A stretch of DNA of 49,810 bases, from assembly GCA_023375785.1 (NCBI GenBank), contig SZWC01004747.1, positions 66,122 to 115,931 of the forward strand. Reading direction: 5' to 3'. Numbering within the stretch: the stretch's first letter is position 1; the number at the start of each line of letters is the position of its first letter. The position numbers and the translations under genes are program-made. The notes beneath the pieces are model-generated. The model did no database searches. It was not told the origin of the DNA and worked only from the letters and a program-made list of their open reading frames with translations. Below, piece by piece: positions 19,101 through 28,988 of this stretch. This stretch comes from Penium margaritaceum (Eukaryota; Streptophyta; Zygnematophyceae; Desmidiales; Peniaceae).

Positions 19101-20278
19101 AACTAAGGTACGGTTGTGAAAAAAAAATAAACAGAAAAACCAGAAGAATATGATCTCTTTGCAAACATTATTCTTCTTCATTCATCGGTCGGACGATCTC
19201 GTCTACGGGGTCGACCTTGTTGGCCTTGCCTCCGTTCTTCCCGCATGTAATAAACCATGCGATCAACCACACGCATTTTTCTAAACGCGCACAATCGTCG
19301 CACGGTGTGCACAATGGAAGTGTGTTGTTTGCTGTGTGTACAAGTGTGCATATAATAAATGTTCGTGTGTACAATGGTGACTGCAGGTATCGATAGGTTA
19401 AGTTTTGTCTTTGGGAGATTGTATAGCACATGTTGCAGTCCTTCTATTGTGATTATCTGCACATTTATGCATGCTTAGTCCTAATACGTTCTAAGGTTTC
19501 TAGCGGTTTCTAATAACAATCACCCATCGGTCTCTAGAGTTGAGCATCTTTGTCGAGAAAATATTATAGTCGTCGGATGGAAATATCGCACGACAAAGTC
19601 TTACTGTTCTGAAAAAATTGCTATGTTAATCTCTTAACAAAATCATTGACCTTACAAATTCATACATACAAGAACAAAAAATAATGGACAAGATGTTCCC
19701 TCCACTGAAACCTAGTCAGACGAAATCCATTTTATTTGACGATCTTAAGGTTGAAATGCAGTCCCGCTATCTTATCCCCTTTGCACTGTGTGTGAAAGGG
19801 GATAGTATAGGGAGCTCAAAATCTCTTTCACTCGTTTGCATGGCGAACGAGCGGAACAGTCCTCAAATGAGTCAGTTGGCTCATGGCCGGAAGGCCCATT
19901 CGAGGACTTCTTTGCTCGTCTGCGTTACCGACGAGCTCATCGTGTGAACATGGACGACCGTGGTCACAACATTATGACGTACACGGAAGACCGACAGCCA
20001 CGTGTCCATGAAGAAAAAATAAAAGTTCCTAAACAAGGCCTGAATAAAAAACCCATTGCTTTGCACGCTAGAAAGACGACCACATGCTAGAAAGAAAACA
20101 CTTGCTTGAAATTTGGTAGAATGAAAAAACAATGAACATGGGAATGAAATAAGGGGAGATATATCCGAGCTGCGTCGTCCACGCCTCTCATGCATGCGAA
20201 CTGACGAGCTGGAATCATGACGAAGGCGGGTTCTAGTTTTGAAGAATTGACCATGAAAAATGTTGTCCTCGGATATTC

Positions 20279-20752
20279 ATGGCTATTTTTTGTCCCAATT
20301 CTATGCCTTATACCATGCTCCATACGTACAAGGTCCCGCTACCGTCAATATCGATGTTTGCATGTCCCGATCGAACGACCAAATCTCCGGCAATGCTAAT
20401 TGATACCGGAGTTGGTGTTCGAGTAGCAGGCTCGCCAAAATTTTGCATGGAATCATTTTCAATGCATAGGCACCGACGAACAGTACCCAATAATACCCCA
20501 ACCACGAGGAACATCAAACCTACAGATCATGCAAAATGTGAGCCGCTCTCGTTGGCCTACCATGCATGTGCTACGCTCTTGATTCATCGGTCTATTTTTT
20601 ATTTTGCTGCTATCGGACATTTTGGACACATTTCACCCGTGGTGAGATGTGTCAAAATCCGAGGTGAGGAATATTTTTCCATCCATCGGTTGTGCTCCAT
20701 AGTGATTTTGACAAACTTTAACATGATGTTCTTCCCCCCACACAGGCATTAA
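20279..20752 (+). CDS. Unrecognised ORF with a retropepsin-like IDTG motif
   Basis: A 157-residue open frame, not confidently recognised. Residues around position 38-46 read MLIDTGVGVRVAG, which resembles the D-T-G-hydrophobic active-site loop of retropepsin-like aspartic proteases, but no second conserved block (hydrophobic-G-x-D) is evident. The rest is His/Arg-rich without a known domain. It lies in the unassigned insertion inside G2, in opposite orientation to G2, so it could be a remnant of another retroelement. Chance similarity is quite possible. Confidence 0.25.
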   Translation: MAIFCPNSMPYTMLHTYKVPLPSISMFACPDRTTKSPAMLIDTGVGVRVAGSPKFCMESFSMHRHRRTVPNNTPTTRNIKPTDHAKCEPLSLAYHACATLLIHRSIFYFAAIGHFGHISPVVRCVKIRGEEYFSIHRLCSIVILTNFNMMFFPPHRH

Positions 20753-21360
20753 ATGGGACGAAGCTTCCAAAACAGGCCCCTCCGATCAACGAGGAAGCGA
20801 TAGGGCACCATCCAGCTACGACTTCTGACAGAGGGCAGCCTACATCAAGACGGGGGTGGAACTAGGCACCTCCGATAGTTTTATCCACGATATAAAATGT
20901 GACGAGAAAATGATGAACCTTCAAAGAAAAGGAATTATGTACCCACCTCTTAAAAACAATACGTATTGGACCGATGTAGCGCTAATTCTTTCCCAATAGT
21001 GAGCGCGATACGCACAATCTGAGACGCTCCGAGAAAAGTGGTTACATGAGACATTTTTTGTGTAAAGTGAGTATCGTGTCCATTTTGTGTGAAAAATGGC
21101 CAAGAGAGAACCCGGAGGCCCAAAGTGCGGGTAAAACGGAACTAGGCCGGTCGCAAAATCATGTCCTCGGAGTATGATATTTGTTGAGGAGGACGTGATC
21201 ACCGACACTGAGCTAGTCATCGCTGTGATGTCGTTCGGCTTCTCCCTTCGTGATTGCTTGTGTCCTTGTGAGGATCTGCCTTGTTTTCTACCAAATGCTC
21301 GTAAAGTCCCAGTGGTGGATTTCCACCGCGGGGATGTTGCTTTGAATCTATAATCCAACC

Positions 21361-21480
21361 GGTGTGGCATGAATTTTTTTGTACACCACTTTGAAAGGAA
21401 TTTTACCAGTAGCTGTGGGAGTGGTTGAGTTGTATGAGAGATCGACAGTCTGTAGCGTGGCTACCCAATAAGTGCCGTGC
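21361..21480 (-). pseudogene. G2 integrase fragment downstream of the Mutator-like insertion
   Basis: The minus strand reads DLSYNSTTPTATGKIPF and KVVYKK, matching the conserved FAYN-S-H-S-STG-PFEVVYG block of gypsy integrases. It directly continues the integrase interrupted at 22488 once the 988-bp element and one target copy are set aside. Confidence 0.7.
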
Positions 21481-21530
21481 ATTATGCATAGGGCATAAAT
21501 AATCCGCTGCCCGTCGTTTCGGTTGATTTA

Positions 21531-21654
21531 GACGCGCTGCCCATAGTCGATTTCGACCCGCACGCGGTACCCAAAGTCGATTTCGACCCGCACGCGGTGC
21601 CCATAGTCGAAAACGACCCTCACGCGGTGCCCATGTTTTTCGTCGTGCGAGCGA
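21531..21654. repeat. Left arm 30-bp repeats of the fold-back element
   Basis: Four units with anchors CCCATAGTCG or variants at 21541, 21571, 21601 and 21631; typical unit GCACGCGGTGCCCATAGTCG plus a GAAAACGACC-like tail. Confidence 0.85.
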
Positions 21655-22126
21655 AAAACGAAAAAAATAACAACTGTACCCACGCCCTCGAAGTCGAGTT
21701 TCGCCGACTTTGAGGGCGAAGTGGGCGAAAAAAGACACTGGCATCGCCGATGTCAGAAGTCACCCTGCCGCGACTTTTGGAGGTCGCAAGTGCGAACTCC
21801 AAAAGTCGCGATAGGGTGACTGTTGCAACTTTTGAGGTGTGCACTCCAAAAGGGTGCGCCGCAACTCGCAACCCCCCCCCAAAATATACGACAAACTCCC
21901 TAGTTACACTAGGGGGTTTGGGTTTTATTTTTTTACTTGCCCGGGCATCTGCCGGGCCCCGCAGTAGCGGGGCCCGGCAGATTCCCTTTCTTCTCTCACA
22001 TGTGCGCCGCAACTTGCAAACCCCCCCCCCCCAATAACAGAAAAACCCCTAGTTACACTCGGGGGTTTGGGTGTTACTTTTTTCTTTGCCCGGGCAGATG
22101 CCCAGCGTGTGCCGCATCCTGCAAAC

Positions 22127-22174
22127 CCCCCCAAACCTACGACAAACCCCCTGGTTTGTCGTAGGTTTGGGGGG
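22127..22174. repeat. Perfect 22-bp hairpin in the fold-back element
   Basis: The arms are perfect complements (CCCCCCAAACCTACGACAAA...) with a 4-nt loop, immediately repeating the AAACCTACGACAAACC theme in inverse. Neighbouring hairpins at 21948-21981 and 22186-22243 are of comparable strength. Confidence 0.85.
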
Positions 22175-22317
22175 TTGGGCAGGGTCATCGCGAGCTCGTA
22201 GGGAGGTTTCGGCGCGAAACTCCTCCTGCGAGCTCGCGACGACCGGCGAAGCTCGATGTCAAAAAACATGTCAAAAGTGAGATATACATGAAATATATAT
22301 CAGCCGTGCCCGTTTTC

Positions 22318-22440
22318 GCTCGCGCGTCGAAAAACATGGGCACCGCTGTCATCATTTTTCCGACTATGGACAGCGCGTCTTCTCCGTTTTCGACTCGAGA
22401 CACCGCGTGCGGGTCGTTTTCGACATTGGGCACCGCGGAT
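22318..22440. repeat. Right arm 30-bp repeats of the fold-back element
   Basis: Four inverted units with anchors (GGGCACC, GGACAGC, AGACACC, GGGCACC) at 22341, 22371, 22401 and 22431, complementary to the left arm. Confidence 0.85.
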
Positions 22441-22487
22441 CTATCGACCGCGACGACGGGCATATAACAACTCCGTCCTTATGCATA

Positions 22488-23448
22488 ACATAGAGAATCT
22501 GTTTGAGCATCCCATTGGTCCACTCTGTTTGCTTGTCCGTCTGAGGATGGAACGCCGTTGATAGCTGGAACTGACTGCAAGAACGCATCATCAATCTGTG
22601 TAAAATCCGGCAAGTGAAGCAATTGTCTTCGTTGTTGAGAATGGCACGTGGCAAGCCATGCTGCCCTACAATCCCATTCAGAAAACAATTGTACTATTCC
22701 TTCTACAGTGACATTGGTTGTCAGTAAGACACAATGCAACATTTTGGAAAATCTGTCCACTACGACGAGGATGGCGTTGTAACCCTCGAGAGCGGCGGGC
22801 AGTCCCGTCGCGAAGTCCATGCCGCTGTCGATCCATGGCTCGTGCGACGAGATTTTTTTATCTGCTAGGTGTGGCATGATTTGCAGAAGATGAACATGCC
22901 AGTCCGCATCTTGTAAAACCCATAATATTTTTCCAAATTCTGGAGTGTCTTGTCCTCGCCAAAATGTTCATCTGGACCAATGTCGTGGCATTCCTCCAAT
23001 AGCTTTCTTCGTGGCTCCTCGTTTGGTGGAACGATGACTTGGTGAGTGAATGACTATCGGCAGCAGGGGTTGTCGAACCAGTACATGGTGTTGTTGCATC
23101 CGCCAAACTACTCGTAACCTCTCGCAGATAGCCTCGCAAGGTACAGGTCTCAATTGGCATGTAAAGTGCCATAATATCAGCCATAACATCTGGTCGTGGG
23201 CTTAGAGCATCAGCTGCATTTGTTTTCACAGGCCGATACTTGATGTCATGAAGTTTGACCGGAGGAATTCCATCCATCGAGTCTGTTAATGCCTTAGACT
23301 TCACTGAGTCTTGAGGTATTTTAGGGTGTGATTTCTGGTGTCGACGATGTATCGTTGATATCATAGGTGGCACGAGCATGTTTTGAATGCTTGTATGACC
23401 ATGATGATTTCTTTCTATTGCACCGAGTGGTTGAGTTTTGGCGTGCAA
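22488..23448 (-). pseudogene. G2 RNase H tail and integrase
   Basis: The minus strand reads, from high to low coordinate: KYRPVKTNAADALSPRPDVM (RNase H end), a degenerate zinc-binding region (HDIGPDEHFGEDKTLQNL and FCKSCHT), then the core WIDSGMDFATGLPAALEGY with the first Asp, and VVVDRFSKMLHC. A frameshift leads to a degenerate second block (NNEDNCFTC in place of SDRDPRFTS) and HPQTDKQTEWTNGMLKQIL with the Glu. It is cut by the Mutator-like insertion just after this. Several frameshifts and substitutions mean no activity. Confidence 0.78.
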
Positions 23449-23853
23449 AACTTTCTCAGCATATATATGACCGGTTGTTTCCCACCGTTGTTGTCTTGGA
23501 AGAGAATGGCTCGGATGGCTTTAACAGATGCGTTAGTGATCATGATGTAGTCCACCGTTGTATCTGTCAACTGTATGGCTGCCGATGAGGTCAGAGTCCT
23601 TATAAAAGAGTTGAACGCTTCTTGTTCGCTATCCCCCCAATTCAGCTCGGTGGTTTTTCGAGTAAGATCAGGGAGGGGCACTGAAACTCGAGCATACTCC
23701 TTAGCAAATCGATGATAGTAGTTGTAGAAGTCTAAAAACACTTGGAGACCCCGAACATATGTGGGAAATGGCCAATTAGCAGTTGTCTCCACCTGTGTTT
23801 GGCCCGTAGTGAGCCGTCTACCGACGATTATGAGGCCCACAGGCTTGACCGAA
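23415..23853 (-). pseudogene. G2 RT thumb and RNase H start
   Basis: The minus strand reads ANWPFPTYVRGLQVFLDFYN, YYHRFAKEYARVSVPLPDLT (the gypsy FLGF-NYYRRFI-.Y...A.PL..L block) and a degenerate RNase H start, YIMITNASVKAIRAILFQ, where TDAS has become TNAS, losing the first RNase H Asp. The upstream part of this domain is separated by the MITE at 23856-24531. Confidence 0.78.
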
Positions 23854-23855
23854 TA

Positions 23856-24531
23856 CCCTACTGATCCTTAATTTCGGCGACCAGATTTTCGTGAGTTTTG
23901 TGATCCTTAATTTTGTTCAACTTTTACCGGGTTCAAAATATTTTGATGAGCTGTTAATTTCGTCCAAAAGACACTAGGTGGACCCTTAAATTCGGCGACT
24001 GACCTAGTTCAGTTTTTTCGCGTTCTTAAATTCGGCGCAGGTGAAATGGCGTCCCGTTTGCTCGCGTGGCTGGCAGTGAAATGGCACGCGAGCACTGCAG
24101 CATGACAACAAGGAAGCGGGCAAGCAATGCGGCGGAGCAGCGGGGCAGCAGGGCAGCCAGACAGTGGGGCAGCGGGGTAGCGAAAGAGCGGGAGAGCACT
24201 GCTCTCTCGCTCTCCCGCTGCCCGCTGCCCCGCTTCCCCGCTTCTCGCGTTCAAACGCGAAGATTTCTTTGCGTTTGAACGAACGCCCTCGAGGAGGCGA
24301 GCACTCTTCGTCAAAGTCCCGTCTCCTTTTTTTTCCCATAAAATCAAACATGCCCACCAACCCATATGGCAGTCCGAACCCGACATCCCAAAATTTTACA
24401 ATGAACCCTTAAATTCGACCATTGTATTGTATAAATAATTTGGTGAACCCTTAATTTTGGCGTAACGAGAAAAGTCGTTCGAATTCGACGAACCCAAAAA
24501 ACATTGATATCAAATTTGAGGATCAATAGGG
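23856..24531. mobile_element. TA-flanked MITE, probably pogo/mariner-mobilised
   Basis: 676 bp flanked by TA on both sides (23854-23855, 24532-24533). Termini are CCCTACTGATCCTTA on the left and, inverted, CCCTATTGATCCTCA on the right. Internal copies of CCTTAA(A/T)TTCGGCG-like motifs occur near 23863, 23910, 23977, 24025, 24406 and 24447. It has no transposase. It interrupts the G2 RT thumb. The ends closely resemble those of the pogo-like element at 42417-44956. Confidence 0.82.
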
Positions 24532-24533
24532 TA

Positions 24534-25212
24534 GCGACAGGAGTAGCACTCCGAGGGCTTTTTTAAAACATCATCCATTTGTAAATCTTATATAACCCTT
24601 TGATCATGTGCACAGAGCTCCTTTGGGATGCAGCTCTACACCAACATGTTGCCAAGGAAAACGATGACAAAGTCATTGAGATATGGACGGAATGTGTTGT
24701 TAACATCCATCACAAATTTTGCGGGGGAATTTGCGAGGCCATACGACATGATCGTGAGCTAAAAATGCCTGTACCTGGTGTGGAAGTCCGTCTCCTTGAA
24801 GTCTTTGTGAAGTACGTGAATCTGACGATAGCCACTGCGTAGGTCAATTTTGTTAACATCTCGGGCTCTAGGATTTGATTCATGATCTTGTCTACTTGCG
24901 AGAGAATGTAGCGGTTCTTGATGGGGTTGTCTTTCAATGCACGGTAGTCCACGCACATCAATATCTCCCCGTTTTCATTTTTCATGAAAAGTACAAGTGT
25001 TGCATAGAAAGTGCAATGAACCCCTGACAGAGCATGTCGTCTAGCTCCTTGAGTTTGGTGAGATCGTAATAGCTAATCCGATAGGTCTCCTTCACTGGCG
25101 GCTTGCAGTCCACCTTTTGTTCCATCTCTCGAGGTAGTTCGTCGAGAAAAAACCCCTTCAAATTCCTTGTTGAGTGTCTAAAACTCCTCGAAAATTGCCC
25201 TGAACCTCTCAA
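24534..25212 (-). pseudogene. G2 reverse transcriptase
   Basis: Minus strand in order: GFFLDELPREMEQKVDCKPP, YRISYYDLTKLKELDDMLCQ and GFI (lead-in), then in shifted frames [35 protein letters not shown] (motif A with Asp kept) and, near the active site, FVIVFLGNMLV where FLDDILV is expected. The second catalytic pair D-D is therefore G-N and the enzyme is dead. At least two frameshifts separate the blocks. The thumb continues beyond the MITE. Confidence 0.8.
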
Positions 25213-26322
25213 GTGTCAAGGCGGTCATTGTTGTCTCGGTAGCCGCGATTTATTCTACTTCTCATGATTCCACATGGACTAGCCACGCTCGAGCAATGCA
25301 TTTCAGATACCCCTTGGCCACGTGCAGAGACATCGGCTGTTATTTTGTGGCTTCCATAACTTCCTCTACGGCATCTACATCTACTGCTTCACGTAACGGC
25401 CGTAGCAGCGTGGGTCGCTCGAGTAGAGGCATATGTTGTTTTTTGCAAGCGATGTTGAAATATCTCACTGTCGGCTAAAACTAAAATACCTAGTGAGGAA
25501 TTATCTTTTGGTTTTTTAACCATAGGTTCATGTGTTATGGGCTGTTCGCAACAATGGGCATCTGTGTAATTTCACCAAAAAATTCAAAACTCCTTGTTTG
25601 AATGAGTGCGAGGCCGTACATTATGGCTTTTATAGTTTGAATTTCCAAACTTAAAGAGCCAAATCTATAGCCAAAGCCACTCGTCCATATCAACGGACGA
25701 GCAGCTTTAGCGATGAGGAGGGAGAGCCTCGTGTCACCAAGGTTATTCTGTCTCCTAAGCATCACTCACAATTTCGACAAGCAAATCTTTTGCCCATCTG
25801 AAACCAACGACGACGGACATGTGCCGACACCGGATATTGTCAAAACACTTGGGCAAAAATATGTGCGCTCCCAAACAACATAGGGCATACTATGAAGTCG
25901 CTCATTTTTTTTTTTAATGTTCTAGATGTAAGCGAGAGTAGGATAGACTGATTCAGTGCTCCATTCCACGTGCGGATATTGTCGTTATAGGAAATCTCAC
26001 CCGAGGATGCGTTTGTGGTCGCTCACTCGACGACAAGTTCTCCGTTATGACGTATTGACCGTTACGTCGTGCAGATCTATGATTTACAATCAGAGTGGTT
26101 TGTTTAGTTGAGAAACATGCATCCCTCTGCTGACGAATTTTCCTTCAAACACCTTTGTTTCAGCCTATAAATCCAGCTTCCAAAGCATGTCGTTGCATAC
26201 AAAGCTACAAGAAGCTCCTCCATCCAGTTGTGCCCGTACCATTCTGCGACTCCAACCATCGGTTTCACTCGTAGTAGCATCGCCGGTTGGTCATCCTTGT
26301 ACCCCTAGTTGAAATATGCGAC
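25213..26322 (-). pseudogene. G2 protease/spacer remnant
   Basis: Sequence between gag and RT. A weak protease match is seen around 26150-26300 on the minus strand (DDQPAMLLRVKPMVGVAEW, corresponding to DDQPVILLKVQPQ in G3), but the active-site loop is not recognisable. The remainder (25213-26150) has short open frames only. Confidence 0.45.
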
Positions 26323-27450
26323 CTAAAAAACCCGTGTCTGTGGGGATGTGAGCCGCTCAGATGGGCAATCAATTGGTGTAGAAAATCCCCCAAAACATGT
26401 GCCACGCAGTCTACTCCTTCCCTTTGTCATTTCCTGACCGTTCACGTTTTCTCTGTGACTTCTCACCTTTTGGTTTGCTGATGTCATTTGCAATAGTCGC
26501 TCGAGTGATGTGAGTGAGTGAGTCATCCAGATTCGCATTCCAACAGAGCTATTGATAACGTTGATCGACAGAGTCAATCTCTGTTGAAGACAAGGCATTT
26601 TGTCATCTGCAAATTTCCCTTGCCACAAAACGCATTGAGGCTTTGGGGTCGCCAGCTGTTTGATTCCTACATATGAGCAATGTAGTTGGTATTTTCGATG
26701 CGATGAGCTCCTATGATCATTTGCAATATGTTGCCGTGGATGTTGCAAACGACGATTGATCACTGACTACCTCACTTGAGGTCGTTTTTGTAGTAGAAAC
26801 ACAGTTAGTAGTGGACGAAGTCGCTGCTGGTGATAATTTTACAAAAACGATGAGTGTACTGTGCCATGTTGGATTGTTGACGCAGATGTTGGAGTCTATA
26901 TTGTGCATCAGACTTCTCATTTGGCTTCAAAGAAGGAGAGTCTGTAGCACGTGTAAATTTGCTCCACGTTTATGGTCGTGTGAGAGAGTTGTGCCACGTT
27001 GGATTAAACTTCTCGAGAGGTATTTCGCCTGTGGTCCACGATGTGAGAGTGGTCTTGTGATCTGTTGAGATGGCTCTACCAGTCTCCTACTCCCGTTGGA
27101 TGATCTTTAGAAAGGACCACCAACTTCAAGCCATATTGCGCAAAAGTGAGGCCTGCAGTCAATTTTGTTACTGCCGTTGATCCTAGTAGTGGTGAAATAC
27201 ACCTTCAAAATCATTAGCCACATTGTGATTGTTGTTCCCTTGGAGTTTGCAGGATCAAACGACTGAGGGAGTGCCCGTTGAATCTTGGGCTCACTCGAGA
27301 GCTGTACGTATTTTTCGGTAAAGTTTGCTGCGTGCGTACGAAAAACCTGGAGCTCCTCCATTGCCATGTTGAGTTGTTGGAGCACATGGACATTGAGGCT
27401 CTCAAGTCTTTAAAACTCATGGTACAGATCTCAGAGATGCCATGCATTTA
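26323..27450 (-). pseudogene. G2 gag remnant
   Basis: The minus strand reads MLQQLNMAMEELQVF, ALPQSFDPANSKGTTITMWL and MILKVYFTTTRIN, matching G3 gag (LLQQVNVVMEALR, PEPFDPTNSKGHTVRMWQMS, LEVYFTAARVN). Further on, 26323-26763 corresponds to the region after the zinc knuckle (NGQEMTKGRSRLRG), but no intact knuckle is readable. Divergence from G3 gag is large, in keeping with an old copy. Confidence 0.65.
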
Positions 27451-27774
27451 CCCCACGGGTAGCAGCAAAGGCGAAGGGTTCACTGAGCCCGAGTCATGTG
27501 TCATCGGGTTGGCCAACGGGTTTTTCTATGTTGTGCCATCTATCGCAAAGGCTACCATTGCTTCCTGGTTTGTCTCGAGTGTGTCGATGCTTGTGTACTG
27601 CTGATGCTCCATCCTCAGAGTATTAGCGGGAAACTGCTACTCGTTGCCGATTGCGCTTGCTCTGTTTACCATCGTTGTCGCAAAGTTCGTAATATTTTGG
27701 CCGGTGGAGATTTGTTGAAGACTCACGAGGTTGATATATAGCTAACGTATTGGTTGCCCCTCTTGTGCCACTAT

Positions 27775-27786
27775 GCTCTGATACCA
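27775..27786 (-). other. G2 primer-binding site (tRNA-iMet)
   Basis: The minus strand reads TGGTATCAGAGC, two bases from the LTR end, exactly as in G3. Confidence 0.9.
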
Positions 27787-27788
27787 AG

Positions 27789-28334
27789 TGTTATGCCGAG
27801 AGGAACATAGGTGGTTCAGAAGGATGAGGTTCAAGACAATAGACGATTTTAGTAAATTTGGAGGGATGGATACTTTGTACTAAACAATAAGTTTACTTCA
27901 ATGGCAAGTGTGGAGTGAGTCGAGCACATATATAAAATGCTAAATATAAGAATGATGCATATATTGGATCCTCGGTGCTCGAGTCAAGCGATGCGTGCGA
28001 GGTCGCGTCATGATTGCCTTCTTTGAGGAGCTATGCCGAGAAGTTCGGGGGCTTGGAGGATATTGAGGCGTGGTCTTATACCCACCGTGGAGAAGTCAAT
28101 GGAACAATATCAAAACATAGATATAGTTCAGGACACGTTCTTTTACCATTATGGTAAGTGGTCCAGGTAGTCGGAACCTCTGGAATGAAACACCAAAGTG
28201 TGGGACAGGTGGCCAAAATGCCCTCGGCCGATCGGCGTATAAATATTGAGGTCATTGCATAGTGGGTCATGAATGTAGGAATAGGAATACCCACTCACTA
28301 AGTTTAGGAACTTGCGTACGCCATGGATGTAACA
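27789..28334 (-). repeat. G2 5' LTR
   Basis: 546 bp from TGTTACATCC (28334) to GGCATAACA (27789) on the minus strand. Same family as the G3 5' LTR (542 bp) and 17475-18000. Confidence 0.85.
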
Positions 28335-28985
28335 ATCGCCATGTCCAATCGGTGACATGAGTAACCAATTGAGCAAGGCAAGGAGGGTCATGTGACCCTC
28401 TCAATTGCTCAATTGGTCGACCGGGATAAATGCGATAAACAGATTGATTGATTGATTGTTTTTTCCTTCCTTTCTTGTATGTAGCGAAGATGCCTTCTCT
28501 GAATATTGCAAGGTGGGCGGGGTGAAGCGCGAGCTAGCTTCTCCACGTGGCTTGAAAGGATCCCTGGCCTGTGGACGGATGGAAAGGATGGTTTGAGGGT
28601 CGTAGACCCTCAATCGGCACAGTCGTGGCCCATTGGGCCAAGCTTCTTGTCCATTTTGTTTTTGTAATTGCAGTTAAAGCAAAGTGATGCTTCTACTTTT
28701 GGAGGATTTATCACTTTTATTCAAACAACATCAAAGCCTTGTTTTTGCAAAGTCGGAGATTACCTATAACCCCGTCGAATGGGTAAACAAGGTAGTTATG
28801 CTCTTTGTGTACCATTGAATGCTGATTTTTTCATTACAAGTACGGACCACAAGAACCAAATGGTTGTCACCAAAGACAACTGTGCCATCGGATGGCTCTT
28901 ACTCCAAGCCCACGTATAGGGTAAATTCAAGGATTACAAACAGGTATCTTCTCTGTGACAACCAATTTGAATTTGTTTGCTCCAT
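28335..28985. other. Unassigned spacer with palindromes
   Basis: It contains a strong hairpin at 28364-28417 and a smaller one at 28595-28611 sharing GAGGGTC/GACCCTC. Around 28830-28950 the plus strand reads MVVTKDNCAIGWLLLQAH, faintly like a gypsy RNase H start, which I would not call a gene. Confidence 0.35.
28364..28417. repeat. Double-stem hairpin beside the G2 LTR
   Basis: Outer arms ACCAATTGAGCAA/TTGCTCAATTGGT (13 bp, perfect) enclose inner arms GAGGGTCA/TGACCCTC. Confidence 0.85.
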
Positions 28986-28988
28986 TCA

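Larger units (their letters stand above)
18680..21360. other. Unassigned sequence inside G2
   Basis: About 2.7 kb with no confident gene. The G2 integrase needs only a few hundred bases here, so most of it is probably one or more inserted, decayed elements. It contains a (CT)n microsatellite and an open frame at 20279-20752 (plus). Short open frames exist on both strands (for example 20921-21370 minus, 149 residues, Ser/Thr/basic-rich) but match no family I know. I found no clear terminal repeats. Confidence 0.4.
21491..22478. mobile_element. Mutator-like fold-back transposon (non-autonomous)
   Basis: 988 bp flanked by a perfect 9-bp direct repeat TTATGCATA (21482-21490 and 22479-22487), the target duplication size typical of Mutator-like elements. 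The ends begin GG and share GCCCGTCGT 17-18 bases in. Each arm of about 170 bp carries four repeats at exactly 30-bp period (left anchors 21541, 21571, 21601, 21631; right anchors 22341, 22371, 22401, 22431), in inverted orientation. The interior holds four strong hairpins: 21759-21820, 21948-21981, 22127-22174 and 22186-22243. No transposase is encoded, so it is a passive or captured-sequence element. It interrupts the G2 integrase, whose coding resumes on both sides. Confidence 0.85.
17475..28334 (-). mobile_element. Ty3/gypsy element G2 (old, multiply interrupted)
   Basis: Minus-strand element bounded by a 5' LTR (27789-28334) with a PBS beside it and a 3' LTR (17475-18000) preceded by a polypurine tract. 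Recognisable remains in sense order are gag, protease spacer, RT, RNase H, integrase and integrase C-terminus. Insertions within it are the MITE at 23856-24531, the Mutator-like element at 21491-22478 and about 2.7 kb of unassigned sequence between 18680 and 21360. Every coding domain has stops and frameshifts and catalytic residues are lost, so it is long dead. Confidence 0.75.

Noticed and set aside
22185..22463. Minus-strand frame reading VAVDRSAVPNVENDP repeats as a small protein
   Set aside because: It is produced by the 30-bp repeats of the fold-back element arm and continues from the interrupted integrase by chance.
28830..28950. Gypsy RNase H fragment (MVVTKDNCAIGWLLLQ)
   Set aside because: Only one weak block, with key Asp residues missing and no neighbouring RT or integrase in the same orientation.
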